From positions 558,001-622,000 of the forward strand of contig NZ_JAJKFK010000001.1 in NCBI RefSeq assembly GCF_021653975.1: a DNA stretch of 64,000 nt, written 5' to 3'. Each line of letters begins with the position of its first letter. Within the stretch, counting starts at the first letter, position 1. The notes under the pieces are model-generated. The model was not told where the DNA came from. It was given only the letters and a program-made list of their open reading frames with translations, and made no database searches. This DNA comes from Amycolatopsis sp. GM8 (GTDB lineage: Bacteria > Actinomycetota > Actinomycetes > Mycobacteriales > Pseudonocardiaceae). Made by a program: the position numbers and the translations under genes. Positions 43,376 through 51,870 of the stretch are shown here, one piece after another.

Positions 43376-46300
43376 TCAGGTCCGGACCAGCAGGCCGCGG
43401 TCGTAGGCGATGGCGACGGCTTCGGCGCGGCGGGTGGCGCCGAGCTTCGCCATCACGCGGGACAGGTGCACGCTCACCGTTTTCTCGCTGATGTACAGCT
43501 CCTCGCCGACCTGCCGGTTGGTCCGGCCCAGCGCGACCCGTTCGAGTACTGCCCGTTCCCGTTCGGTCAGCGGATCCACGGCGTCCCGCTGGGGCTGCGC
43601 CGCGGCTACCACCCCGGGCAGCTCGATCCGCGCCCGGCGAGCCAGGTCCCGCACCGCGTCGCGCAGCGGCAGGGCGCGTAGTTTCTCCGCGGTCTCGTGC
43701 GCCAGCACCAGCGCAGCCGTGGCCGGCTCCGGCTCGCCCGCCGCCAGCAATGCCTCCGCGTACTGCCAGCGGCACACGGCCTGCTCGTACACCGCGCCGT
43801 AGCCGAACTCCTCGATCGCCTTCGCCCACAGCGCCGGGTCGGCGGCGCAGGACAGCCCGCTCGCGGTCGCCTCGGCGCGGGCGAGCCAGGCGCGCCCCTC
43901 CGGGCCGAGCGTGCCGGACCGCGGCCTGCCGGTCGCGGCCGCCTCCCGGATCCGGGCGATGAGCTGCCGCCCCGTCGCGATGGCGGCCGACTCCCCCTGC
44001 TCGTCCCGGCGGGTCCGGGCCGCCGCGACCTGGGCGACGGCGGCGGCCAGCGCGCCGGCCCCGATCCGGATGCCGCTCAGCCGGTACCCCGGGTCGAATG
44101 CGTCCAGGAAGTCCATCGCGTCCCTGGCCCGCTTGATCGCCGTCTCGTGGTCGCCCTGCCAGTACGCCAGCTCGGCGCCCGCGCCCCCGGCGGCGATCGC
44201 GGTCAGCGGCTCGGCCCGCCAGTGCGGGCGCAGCTCGCCGAGCAGCTTGCCCGCCGTCGCGAACCCGCCGCGCGACACCACGACCGGCAGCCACTCCGCG
44301 GTCATGCGCGCCGCCAGCACGCTGGACACCCCACGCGCGGGCGCCCCGGTGACGGACTCGGCCGGCCAGTCCCCGCTCTGGTACTGCAGCGACAGGTGCC
44401 TGCCGCGCAGCTCCAGCCCGTAGGCGCTCCACGTCATCCCGGTCTCTTCGGCCCGCCGGATCCCGCGCTCGTACACCTCGATCGCGTCGACGATCTCGCC
44501 GTGGTCGTGGTAGCTGAAACCGAGGAAACACAGTGCGCGCAGCTCGACGCTCGGCGCGGCGGCTTCACGGGCCTTGCGCGCGGCATCCCGCAGCCGGGCC
44601 CGCGCCTCGGTGAAGTCGGCGGCGTTGTCGGCCAGCGCGCCGAGCGTGATCAGCGCCGACGCCTCCGCCCCCGCCGTGCCGACCGAACGCGCGTCCTCGA
44701 TCGCGGTCTGCGCGCTGACCAGCGACTCCTCGAAGAGATCGCTGCTGCGCAGGATCGCCGCCCTGGTGGCGAGCACCCACGCCCTGGTCTTGCTCGGCTC
44801 GGTGGCCGCGATGAGGTCCCAGGACCGGTTGATCGCCTCGAGCGCTTCGTCGATCTCGCCCTCGACGTTCATCAGCGATTCGGCCAGCCGGCGCCACGCC
44901 TTGGTCGCCCGCACTACGTCAGTGTCGGCATTCAGCTCCCGCACGGCCGATCGCGCGTACGCGATGGCCCGCTCGGGCTCGCCCGACGTACCGGCGAAGT
45001 ACGACGCCTCGTGCAGGAGCCTCAGCTCGTCCACATCGGGCGGTCTGGCCGCGGCCGGGACCGCGTCCCAGATCTCCAGCGCCTGCTCGACATGCCGCAG
45101 CGCGGCACCGGGCGCACCCAGGCGCTCGGCCTCCTCGGCCGCACGCAACAGCGCGGGCAACGCGGCATTGAGATCCCGGCTCTGCAGGCTGTGGTACGCC
45201 AGCTTGGCGTCGTGCCCGCGGCCCTGCGGGGTGCGCAGGATCCGCGCCGCGTACGCCGCGTGCATCCGGGTGCGCTCGCCGGGCAGCAGATCGCCGTACA
45301 CCGCCTCCTGCAGCAGGGCATGCCGAAAGGTGTACGCGCCCTTCTCCACGACCAGCGCGTGATGGTGCACGGCCTCGCGCAGGGCTTCGTCGAGCTCGTC
45401 CTCGCCGAGCCCGGACACCTCCGCCAGCGCCGCGTGCGTGACCGATTCACCGGCCACCGCGATCACCCGCATCACCCGGCGCGCGTCGGTGGTGAGCCGC
45501 TCCAGCCGGGCCAGCAGCACCTCGGCGAGCCCGGCCGGGAGATCCGCGTAGTCCGTGGCCGAGGCCAGCAGCTCCTCGGCGAAGAACGGGTTGCCCTCGG
45601 ACCGCTCGACCACGCTGGTGATCACTTCGGGCGCCAGCGGTCCGTCCGCGAGCGCCTCGACGAACACGCGCGCGTCGACGTCCTTCAACGGGTGCAGCTC
45701 GACCTGGCTGACCACGGGCAGCCGCACCAGCTCCACCAGCAGACCGCGCAGCGGATGCCGGCGGTAGACGTCCTCGCCGCGGTAGCTCGCCACGATCAGC
45801 AGCCGCTGCCCGCGCAGCCGGGAAAGCAGGAACGACAACAGGTTCCGGGTCGAGTCGTCGGCCCAGTGCAGGTCCTCCAGGACCAGCAGCACCGGCCGGT
45901 GCTCGGCGATCTCGGTGAGCACCCCGAGCACCGCGTCGAACAGTTGCAGCTGCCCGAGGTCCTGCTCCGGGCGCGGCCGGTACGGCACGTCCCGCTCGGA
46001 GCTGACCGGTGCGTGCTCCGCGATCGACATCGGACCCGGCTGGGCAAGGGGCAGCAACCGGCCCAGCGCCGGCCGGATCCGCACGGCGTCGCCGATCGCG
46101 GTGTCGTCCGCCGTGGCCAGCGGGCCGAGCGCCTCGGCGAACGGCAGGTACGGCAGACCGCCCTCGCGCACGTCGAGGCAGCGGCCGGTCAGCACCAGCG
46201 CGCCGCGGCTCGCGCCGAACTCCGCCAGCTCGGCGAGCAGCCTTGTCTTTCCCACGCCCGCGTCCCCCGCGAGCAGCACCGCGCCGGCCTCACCACGCTC

Positions 46301-46390
46301 AGCGCGGGTGAAGCCGGCGCGGAGCCGACGCATCTCGTCGACACGCGCGACCAAGGGGATCCCGGAACCCAATCGAGGCACGAGTCGCAT
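43376..46390 (-). CDS. Large ATP-binding LuxR-family transcription regulator (LAL)
   Basis: A 1004-aa STAND-type regulator. An N-terminal AAA domain has GDAGVGKT (42-49, Walker A) and LLVLEDLHWADDST near 172 (Walker B). A long TPR-like helical region follows, and the C terminus is a LuxR helix-turn-helix (about 940-1004: LTERERAVLERVALGRTN, then VSVHLSRVMAKLGA). LAL proteins activate genes such as maltose or antibiotic clusters, but no obvious target sits next to it. ATG 46390 is the natural start. Confidence 0.93.
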   Translation of the reverse strand: MRLVPRLGSGIPLVARVDEMRRLRAGFTRAERGEAGAVLLAGDAGVGKTRLLAELAEFGASRGALVLTGRCLDVREGGLPYLPFAEALGPLATADDTAIGDAVRIRPALGRLLPLAQPGPMSIAEHAPVSSERDVPYRPRPEQDLGQLQLFDAVLGVLTEIAEHRPVLLVLEDLHWADDSTRNLLSFLLSRLRGQRLLIVASYRGEDVYRRHPLRGLLVELVRLPVVSQVELHPLKDVDARVFVEALADGPLAPEVITSVVERSEGNPFFAEELLASATDYADLPAGLAEVLLARLERLTTDARRVMRVIAVAGESVTHAALAEVSGLGEDELDEALREAVHHHALVVEKGAYTFRHALLQEAVYGDLLPGERTRMHAAYAARILRTPQGRGHDAKLAYHSLQSRDLNAALPALLRAAEEAERLGAPGAALRHVEQALEIWDAVPAAARPPDVDELRLLHEASYFAGTSGEPERAIAYARSAVRELNADTDVVRATKAWRRLAESLMNVEGEIDEALEAINRSWDLIAATEPSKTRAWVLATRAAILRSSDLFEESLVSAQTAIEDARSVGTAGAEASALITLGALADNAADFTEARARLRDAARKAREAAAPSVELRALCFLGFSYHDHGEIVDAIEVYERGIRRAEETGMTWSAYGLELRGRHLSLQYQSGDWPAESVTGAPARGVSSVLAARMTAEWLPVVVSRGGFATAGKLLGELRPHWRAEPLTAIAAGGAGAELAYWQGDHETAIKRARDAMDFLDAFDPGYRLSGIRIGAGALAAAVAQVAAARTRRDEQGESAAIATGRQLIARIREAAATGRPRSGTLGPEGRAWLARAEATASGLSCAADPALWAKAIEEFGYGAVYEQAVCRWQYAEALLAAGEPEPATAALVLAHETAEKLRALPLRDAVRDLARRARIELPGVVAAAQPQRDAVDPLTERERAVLERVALGRTNRQVGEELYISEKTVSVHLSRVMAKLGATRRAEAVAIAYDRGLLVRT

Positions 46391-46463
46391 TCTTGCCTAC
46401 CCCACCGACAGTTCCGGAACGGTTTTCGCTGTGGGCGACATCCCGCCTCCCCTTGGTCTCCCG

Positions 46464-46658
46464 CTACCGCGCCCGAGCCTCGGAGAGCGTCGTCTCGTCC
46501 CGGCTCGGGCGCCGCTGCCGCGGCACGTGTACCTCCGGGGTCCTTCTGCCCAGCCGCCAGCGGCGCCGCTTGTGCTCGGCCGGCCAGGACTTGTAGATCT
46601 CCTCGGTCCGGTAGGCGACTTCAGCCTGCACCGCGTCGAAGATCCAGTCGTTGCGCAT
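46464..46658 (-). CDS. Small basic protein, 64 aa
   Basis: MRNDWIFDAVQAEVAYRTEE begins an amphipathic helix and the C-terminal half is highly basic (KRRRWRLGRR). Small proteins with this N terminus occur in related actinobacteria, as far as I recall; no function is known. ATG 46658 has AGAGGGA six bases upstream. It lies 73 bases upstream of the large LuxR-family gene on the same strand. Confidence 0.62.
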   Translation of the reverse strand: MRNDWIFDAVQAEVAYRTEEIYKSWPAEHKRRRWRLGRRTPEVHVPRQRRPSRDETTLSEARAR

Positions 46659-46762
46659 GGAGATCCCTCTTCCGCCTCATCGGTTCCTTGCCTGCGAACC
46701 TCAGAGTCGTCCTGAGGGCGGACCCCCGGCATCGGCAGTTCACGCCGTCCACGGCGGCAAAA

Positions 46763-46806
46763 GACCCCTTACCCCGCTCTGCCCCTGCTCGGCGGTGTAA
46801 GGGGTC
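46763..46806 (-). terminator. Intrinsic terminator after the DUF397 gene
   Basis: GACCCCTTAC (46763-46772) and GTAAGGGGTC (46797-46806) form a perfect 10-bp stem. Read on the minus strand it is followed by TTTTGCC, giving a U-run for the XRE-DUF397 transcript; the other side has GTTT. Confidence 0.75.
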
Positions 46807-46820
46807 GTTTGGTGAAGCAC

Positions 46821-47012
46821 TCAGACGCGGCCGACAACGCCCAGGAGACCACGCCAGCCCGCCGTGGACACGCTCACCGCGCCCGCGCCGGGGTTCTTCG
46901 AATCACGGATCCCGACGTGCTCGGAGAGCAATGCGACCTCGACGCAGTCGTTGCCGCCGCCGCTGTAGCTGCTCTTGCGCCAGGCTCCTCCGGGAAATTC
47001 CACTTTGGCCAT
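46821..47012 (-). CDS. DUF397 protein, partner of the XRE regulator
   Basis: A 63-aa protein with the DUF397 signature: WRKSSYSGGGNDCVEVA, then VGIRDSKNPGAGAVSVS. DUF397 proteins are encoded beside XRE/DUF5753 regulators in actinobacteria and are thought to bind or modulate them. ATG 47012 has GGGGAGC just upstream; a longer frame would add nine residues. It lies 36 bases downstream of the regulator gene. Confidence 0.92.
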   Translation of the reverse strand: MAKVEFPGGAWRKSSYSGGGNDCVEVALLSEHVGIRDSKNPGAGAVSVSTAGWRGLLGVVGRV

Positions 47013-47048
47013 AGCTCCCCGCTCCTTACTCTTACCCACGCGGTGGTT

Positions 47049-47903
47049 TTATCCGGCTGAATATCGTTCCGCGGCGTCGGCGACCAGCGCGAGCGAGTCG
47101 TCCGGGCTGAGCGCCGCGGCACGCAGATGATCGAACATGAGCGAATAGCGCCGGACATCGGGGGGTAGTTCCAGAAAGAAACCACTCGGGGTGCTGTCCA
47201 CATAGACCACGTCCTGATCGGCCTGCTCGGGAAAACCGAGGATCACGAACGGGCCCTCCATCCCCGGGTGCGCCCCGGCCGTGAATGGCACGACCTGAAT
47301 CGTCACATGCGGTGACTGCCCGACCTCCAGCAACCGCTTCGTCTGCTTCAGCATGACTTCCGGCCCGCCGACCACCCGGTGCAGCACGGCCTCGTCGATC
47401 ACCGCCCAGTAGTCGGGCGGGGTCGGGTCCGTCAGCAGTTGCTGGCGCGCGAGCCGAGCGGCAACCCGCTTCTCGGTCTCCGACTCGTCGGAGTCCGGCC
47501 GCATCGCGCGGATCACCTCGCGGGCGTACGGCTCCGTCTGCAGCAGGCCGGGCACGAGCAGCGCCTGGAACGCGCGCATCGAGCTGGCGTCGGCCTCGAG
47601 GCCGACGAACGTCCCCGTGAAGACTTCCTTGTAGGCATGCCACCAGCCCGGCTTGCGGGCTTCGCGGGCGAGCTGGACCAGCGCCTCACGTTCGTCACCG
47701 GTCAGCCCGTAAAGTTCCAGCATGTCCCGGGCGTCACGCGGAGTGACCCCGACATGTCCGGTCTCGATCCGGCTCACCTTGGAGGCGGAACACTCGAGCT
47801 TTTCGCCCACCTCGTCGATGGTCAGATCGGCTGCTTCCCGTAACCGACGCAACTCGCTGGCCAGCCGCCTTCGCCGAATGGTGGGCCCCTGACCTCGTTT
47901 CAC
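47049..47903 (-). CDS. XRE-family regulator with DUF5753 domain
   Basis: A 284-aa regulator. The N-terminal helix-turn-helix is in LRRLREAADLTIDEVGEKLECSASKVSRIETGH, split near residues 20-50. The C-terminal DUF5753 domain has LVPGLLQTEPYARE, DEAVLHR and YVDSTPSGFFLE. These regulators pair with DUF397 proteins and are related to WhiJ and BldB-type developmental systems. GTG 47903 has GGAGG seven bases upstream and is preferred over an ATG at 47933. Three palindromes lie in its upstream region. Confidence 0.92.
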   Translation of the reverse strand: MKRGQGPTIRRRRLASELRRLREAADLTIDEVGEKLECSASKVSRIETGHVGVTPRDARDMLELYGLTGDEREALVQLAREARKPGWWHAYKEVFTGTFVGLEADASSMRAFQALLVPGLLQTEPYAREVIRAMRPDSDESETEKRVAARLARQQLLTDPTPPDYWAVIDEAVLHRVVGGPEVMLKQTKRLLEVGQSPHVTIQVVPFTAGAHPGMEGPFVILGFPEQADQDVVYVDSTPSGFFLELPPDVRRYSLMFDHLRAAALSPDDSLALVADAAERYSAG

Positions 47904-48001
47904 AGTCACACCTCCGCGTTGGTCCGCGCCCATCCGCGGTCGTTTCTCAGCGCTTTACTACATCTAAACAGCCGATTGTCCCAGCAGAAGCGGCGTGACC
48001 T

Positions 48002-48048
48002 ACCCGTACGGGTTACTTTCGCCGAATCGGCGTACTGCAAATTGCAGT
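48002..48048. promoter_or_regulatory. Three adjacent perfect palindromes, likely regulator-binding sites
   Basis: ACCCGTACGGGT (48002-48013), CGCCGAATCGGCG (48020-48032) and ACTGCAAATTGCAGT (48034-48048) are each perfectly symmetric. They lie in the divergent gap 47904-48126, about 80-125 bases before the next rightward gene. The XRE protein is the obvious candidate to bind one or more of them. Confidence 0.65.
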
Positions 48049-48126
48049 CTGCGGCAGTAAGGTGGCATCCTGCGTCCGTTTCGGGCGGTCAGCATCGCTG
48101 GGACGGGCGAATTCACAGGAGGCGGC

Positions 48127-48483
48127 GTGCTCCACGGCAACCCACTCACCGGACCACTGCAGACCTCCGTGCACCAGCGCCTGGACGACCTCACGCGCAC
48201 CGCGGGACTGGTCGACGCCGGCCGGGCGGCCGACCTGGCCCGGCGTGAGATCCCGCTGCTGGTGCAGGCTCTGCGCTCCGTGCTCGCCGCCCACGAACCG
48301 GACGAGCACGGGCGATGCCCGGTATGCCGCACCGGGTCCTCGCGGCTGCCGTTCCGCCGGCGCGGCCGGCTGCCCTGCCGCGCGTACCTGGCCGTCCAGC
48401 TGCGGCTGGGCACGGTCGAAGCGGCGACGCCGGGACTGCGCCCGCGCCGGCATCGCGCCACCCACCTGCATTCGGTCAGCTAG
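48127..48483 (+). CDS. Small CPVC-containing protein divergent from the XRE gene
   Basis: A 118-aa protein. The N-terminal 60 residues are helical (HQRLDDLTRTAGLVDAG). CPVCRTG and a later LPCRAYL give three cysteines, suggesting a partial zinc ribbon. The C terminus is Arg-rich. Family not recognised, but similar small genes commonly accompany XRE/DUF397 pairs. GTG 48127 has AGGAGG upstream. It ends eight bases inside the convergent thioesterase gene. Confidence 0.72.
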   Translation: MLHGNPLTGPLQTSVHQRLDDLTRTAGLVDAGRAADLARREIPLLVQALRSVLAAHEPDEHGRCPVCRTGSSRLPFRRRGRLPCRAYLAVQLRLGTVEAATPGLRPRRHRATHLHSVS

Positions 48484-49363
48484 GCCGGGGCACCCGCAGC
48501 AGCCCTTCCTGGACGACGGTCGCGATGAGCGTGCCGTCCGCGGCGAAGAAGCGGCCCGTGGCCAGGGCACGCGCGCCGGACGCCGACGGGGACGCCGAGT
48601 CGTAGAGGAACCACTCGTCCGCGCGGAACGGCCGGTGGAACCACAGCGCGTGGTCCAGGCTCGCGCCGCTGACCTCGTCGAGGTCCCAGTAGATCCCGTG
48701 CGGCGCCAGCGTCGAGTCGAGCAACGTGATGTCCGAGGCGTAGGTCAGCACGCACACGTGCAGCAGGTCGTCGTCGGGCAGGCGGCCGTCCGCGCGCATC
48801 CAGACCTGGTTGCGCGCCGGGGCGCCGCCGTTCCCGCGGGTCGCCCACGGCGGGTCGTTGACGTACCGGACGTCGATCGGGTGCGACCGGTCGCGAGCCC
48901 CGGGCAGGTCCGGGAAGTCACGCACGCGCTCGGCGAGCGTCGGCAGCGTGCCGGGCGCGGGCACGTCCGGCATCTCGTCGGCGTGCTCCAGCCCCGGCTC
49001 CGGCCGCTGGAACGACGCGGACAGCGCGAAGATCGCCTTCCCGTGCTGGATCCCGACCACGCGGCGGGTGGTGAAGGACCGCCCGTCGCGGATGCGGTCG
49101 ACCTCGTACACGATGGGGACGCTCGGGTCGCCGGGCCGGATGAAGTACGCGTGCAGCGAGTGGACCTTGCGCTCGTCCTGCACGGTCCGGCCGGCGGCGA
49201 CGAGCGCCTGACCGGCGACCTGCCCGCCGAACACCCGCACCGGTGAGTCCGCCGGGCTCACGCCGCGGAAGATGTTCTCCTCAACCTGCTCCAGGTCCAG
49301 CAGGCGCACGAGCCGGTCGAGCACGGCCTGCCCCGCCGCGGCGTCTTTCGCCAGGTCTGTCAT
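48476..49363 (-). CDS. tesB: Acyl-CoA thioesterase II (TesB)
   Basis: A 295-aa double hot-dog thioesterase that hydrolyses acyl-CoA to free acid and CoA. RVFGGQVAGQALVAA near 45-59, HSLHAYFIRPGD near 70 and the C-terminal LDHALWFHRPFRADEWFLYD are TesB landmarks. ATG 49363 gives the normal length. It ends in a short overlap with the convergent CPVC-protein gene and starts nine bases from the pyruvate kinase stop, on the same strand. Confidence 0.94.
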   Translation of the reverse strand: MTDLAKDAAAGQAVLDRLVRLLDLEQVEENIFRGVSPADSPVRVFGGQVAGQALVAAGRTVQDERKVHSLHAYFIRPGDPSVPIVYEVDRIRDGRSFTTRRVVGIQHGKAIFALSASFQRPEPGLEHADEMPDVPAPGTLPTLAERVRDFPDLPGARDRSHPIDVRYVNDPPWATRGNGGAPARNQVWMRADGRLPDDDLLHVCVLTYASDITLLDSTLAPHGIYWDLDEVSGASLDHALWFHRPFRADEWFLYDSASPSASGARALATGRFFAADGTLIATVVQEGLLRVPRPS

Positions 49364-49372
49364 GCGCAAAGG

Positions 49373-50797
49373 TTAAGCGTGGTCGTCCTCGCCGAGGCGG
49401 TGCACCCGGATCAGGTTCGTCGTGCCGACGGTGCCGGGCGGCGAACCGGCGACGATGACCACCAGGTCACCCGGCTGGTACCGCTCCATCTCCAGCATCG
49501 CGTGGTCGACCTGCTCGATCATCTTGTCCGTCGAGTCGACCTTCGGCACGATCTGCGTCACCGTGCCCCAGGTCATGGACAGCTGGGCACGCACCTCCTG
49601 CTCGGGCGTGAACGCGAGCAGCGGCAGCCGGGTGTGCAGCCGCGCGAGCCGCCGCACGGTGTCGCCGGACTGGGTGAACGCGACCAGCGCCTTGGCGTTG
49701 AGCCGTTCCCCGATGTCGCGCGCGGCGTAGGAGATGACGCCCCGCTTGGTCCGCGGCACGTGCGAAAGCGGCGGCACGGTGGGCGAGTCCGTCTCGACGG
49801 CCTCGACGATCCGGCCCATGGTGCGCACGGCCTCGATCGGGTACCGGCCGACGCTCGTCTCGCCGGACAGCATCACCGCGTCCGTGCCGTCCAGCACCGC
49901 GTTGGCGACGTCGGAGGCCTCGGCGCGGGTCGGCCGGGAGTTGTTGATCATCGATTCGAGCATCTGGGTGGCCACGATGACCGGCTTGGCGTTCTCCCGC
50001 GCGATCTGGATCGCGCGCTTCTGCACCAGCGGCACCTGCTCCAGCGGCAGCTCGACGCCCAGGTCACCGCGGGCGACCATGACCCCGTCGAACGCGAGCA
50101 CGATCGCTTCGAGGTTGTAGACCGCCTCGGGCTTCTCCAGCTTCGCGATCACCGGCAGCCGGCCCTTGCCCATCCGGTCCATCACCTGGTGCACCAGGTC
50201 GATGTCGGCGGGCGAGCGCACGAACGACAGCGCGATGAAGTCCACGCCCAGTTCCAGCGCGAACTCCAGGTCCTCGATGTCCTTCTCCGACATCGCCGGC
50301 ACGGACACGTCCATGCCCGGCAGCGAGACGCCCTTGTTGTTGCTGACGGGGCCGCCCTCGGTGACCTCGCAGACCACGTCCGGGCCTTCGACACCCTTGA
50401 CGACCAGCCCGATGTTGCCGTCGTCGACGAGCAGCCGGTCGCCCGGCTTGGCGTCCTTGGCCAGGCCCTTGTACGTGGTGGACACCCGGTCATGGGTACC
50501 GGCGACGTCCTCGACGGTGATGCGCACGGTGTCGCCCGCGCGCCACTCGACCTTCCCGCCGGCGAACGTGCCGAGCCGGATCTTGGGCCCCTGCAGGTCG
50601 CCCATGATGCCGACGGCGCGGCCGGTCGCCGCGGCGGCCTCGCGGACCATGTCGAAGACCTGCTTGTGGTCGCCATGGCTGCCATGGCTGAAGTTCATCC
50701 TCGCGACGTCCATTCCGGCGTCGACGAGAGCCCGCACCTTGTCCGCGGTCGCGGTGGCGGGACCAAGCGTACAAACGATCTTCGCGCGTCGGCTCAC
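49373..50797 (-). CDS. pyk: Pyruvate kinase
   Basis: A 474-aa glycolytic enzyme making pyruvate and ATP from phosphoenolpyruvate. RRAKIVCTLGPAT and ARMNFSHGSH mark the N terminus. The signature VIAKLEKPEAV-NLEAIV, with the catalytic Lys near 220, is present, as are MVARGDLGVELPLEQVP and ATQMLESMINNSRPTRAEASDVANAV-type sequence. The C-terminal allosteric domain is complete. The start is GTG 50797. Very high confidence. Confidence 0.98.
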   Translation of the reverse strand: MSRRAKIVCTLGPATATADKVRALVDAGMDVARMNFSHGSHGDHKQVFDMVREAAAATGRAVGIMGDLQGPKIRLGTFAGGKVEWRAGDTVRITVEDVAGTHDRVSTTYKGLAKDAKPGDRLLVDDGNIGLVVKGVEGPDVVCEVTEGGPVSNNKGVSLPGMDVSVPAMSEKDIEDLEFALELGVDFIALSFVRSPADIDLVHQVMDRMGKGRLPVIAKLEKPEAVYNLEAIVLAFDGVMVARGDLGVELPLEQVPLVQKRAIQIARENAKPVIVATQMLESMINNSRPTRAEASDVANAVLDGTDAVMLSGETSVGRYPIEAVRTMGRIVEAVETDSPTVPPLSHVPRTKRGVISYAARDIGERLNAKALVAFTQSGDTVRRLARLHTRLPLLAFTPEQEVRAQLSMTWGTVTQIVPKVDSTDKMIEQVDHAMLEMERYQPGDLVVIVAGSPPGTVGTTNLIRVHRLGEDDHA

Positions 50798-50853
50798 GTT
50801 TCAACAGCGTAGACCCTCGTGGCCGATCCGTCTTTACCGATCCCGAGATCGAG

Positions 50854-51534
50854 TCAGCGACGGTGCGCCTGTTCGCTCACCCCAACGTGATCGCGGGCCC
50901 ACTCGTTGAATTCGCGCACCTGCCGCCACGCCTTGCGGACCCGGTCGAGGCACGCGCGTTCATGCAGCGTGTCGTCGGGTTCCCAGGCCCGGACCGCGTA
51001 GAGCGAGCGGTGTTTGAGCAGTTCGAGCCGCGGATGGTCGTCGGCGAACCCACGCGGCTTGGTGCGCAGGGTGTCGCCCGAGATCTGCCAGCCGGTCTTG
51101 CGGAGTTTCCCGAGAATTCGCGCCAGCACCTCGCCGTGGACGTCGGTGTCCACGGCTTGGCGGAACCGTGCGAGCTGGTCGGACTGGAGATGGAAACAGC
51201 CGCCCCCGACACGCAGGCCCTCCGACGACAACTCGACGTAGTATGCGCCGCCGCCACGGCCCTGCTCGATCACCGCGCCGCAGTGCGTCTTGTACGGGCT
51301 CTTGTCTTTCGCGAACCGCACGTCGCGGTGCGGGCGGAAGACCTTGCCCTCGCCGAATTCCGGCGCGAACTCCGGCGTCAGCTCGGCGAGCAGCGCCTCC
51401 ATCGGGGCGCGCACCTGCTCGCGGTAGATCTTCAGGTTGTCTTCCCAGTAGGGCTTCGAATTGTCGGCGAGCAGCCCGTCGTAGAACTCGACGGCATGTT
51501 CTCCGAATCCCGCGAACATCACGCCCGTGACCAT
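50854..51534 (-). CDS. DUF2461 protein
   Basis: A 226-aa protein matching DUF2461: an N-terminal FAGFGEHAVEFYDGLLADNSK-type beginning, FRPHRDVRFAKDKSPYKTH near 73-91, and GAYYVELSSEGLRVGGG near 105. Function unknown. ATG 51534 is followed by an alternative ATG at 51519; either gives the complete domain. It stands alone between pyruvate kinase and an antitoxin-like gene. Confidence 0.88.
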   Translation of the reverse strand: MVTGVMFAGFGEHAVEFYDGLLADNSKPYWEDNLKIYREQVRAPMEALLAELTPEFAPEFGEGKVFRPHRDVRFAKDKSPYKTHCGAVIEQGRGGGAYYVELSSEGLRVGGGCFHLQSDQLARFRQAVDTDVHGEVLARILGKLRKTGWQISGDTLRTKPRGFADDHPRLELLKHRSLYAVRAWEPDDTLHERACLDRVRKAWRQVREFNEWARDHVGVSEQAHRR

Positions 51535-51628
51535 AACCAGGGTCCCCGACAAGGGGGACCGCCGGTTTGCCAGCCCGCCGCGCCGGGAACGGCTTCGGAG
51601 TCCGAAGTGACCAGCGGAGGGAGCACTC

Positions 51629-51823
51629 GTGAACCTGTTCGACAAAGCCAAGGAAGCCCTCGGCAAGCACCCAGACCAGGCCGACAAGGGTATCGACAAA
51701 GCCGCCGACGCGGCCAAGTCGAAGTGGGGCGAGCACGGCGACAAGATCGACCAGGCCGCGGAGAAGGCGAAGGGCTACACCCACCAGCAGGGTGAGCAGC
51801 CGCCGCCGGAACCGCCCGCCTGA
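51629..51823 (+). CDS. Small Lys/Ala-rich antitoxin-like protein (MT0933 type)
   Basis: A 64-aa hydrophilic protein, NLFDKAKEALGKHPDQADKG at the start, followed by DKAADAAKSKWGEHGDKIDQAA repeats and a Pro-rich tail. This matches the MT0933-like antitoxin family (Rv0909 type). No toxin partner is adjacent, so an antitoxin role is doubtful here. GTG 51629 has GGAGGGA upstream. Confidence 0.82.
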   Translation: MNLFDKAKEALGKHPDQADKGIDKAADAAKSKWGEHGDKIDQAAEKAKGYTHQQGEQPPPEPPA

Positions 51824-51830
51824 CGCCGGT

Positions 51831-51866
51831 CGTCCGGGGGCGGCGCCGTGTCGCCGCCCCCGGACG
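51831..51866. terminator. Perfect 15-bp hairpin between convergent genes
   Basis: Arms 51831-51845 and 51852-51866 are perfectly complementary, GC-rich, with a CCGTGT loop. It sits exactly between the antitoxin-like gene and the end of the chitinase gene, a likely bidirectional terminator. Confidence 0.75.
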
Positions 51867-51870
51867 AGCC

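Noticed and set aside
43697..47014. Plus-strand open frame of over 1100 codons opposite the LuxR-family gene
   Set aside because: Antisense of the LAL regulator and its neighbours; low-complexity Arg/His-rich product, no ribosome site.
51629..51823. Toxin-antitoxin module
   Set aside because: The MT0933-like small protein has no adjacent toxin gene; neighbours are DUF2461 and a chitinase on the other strand.
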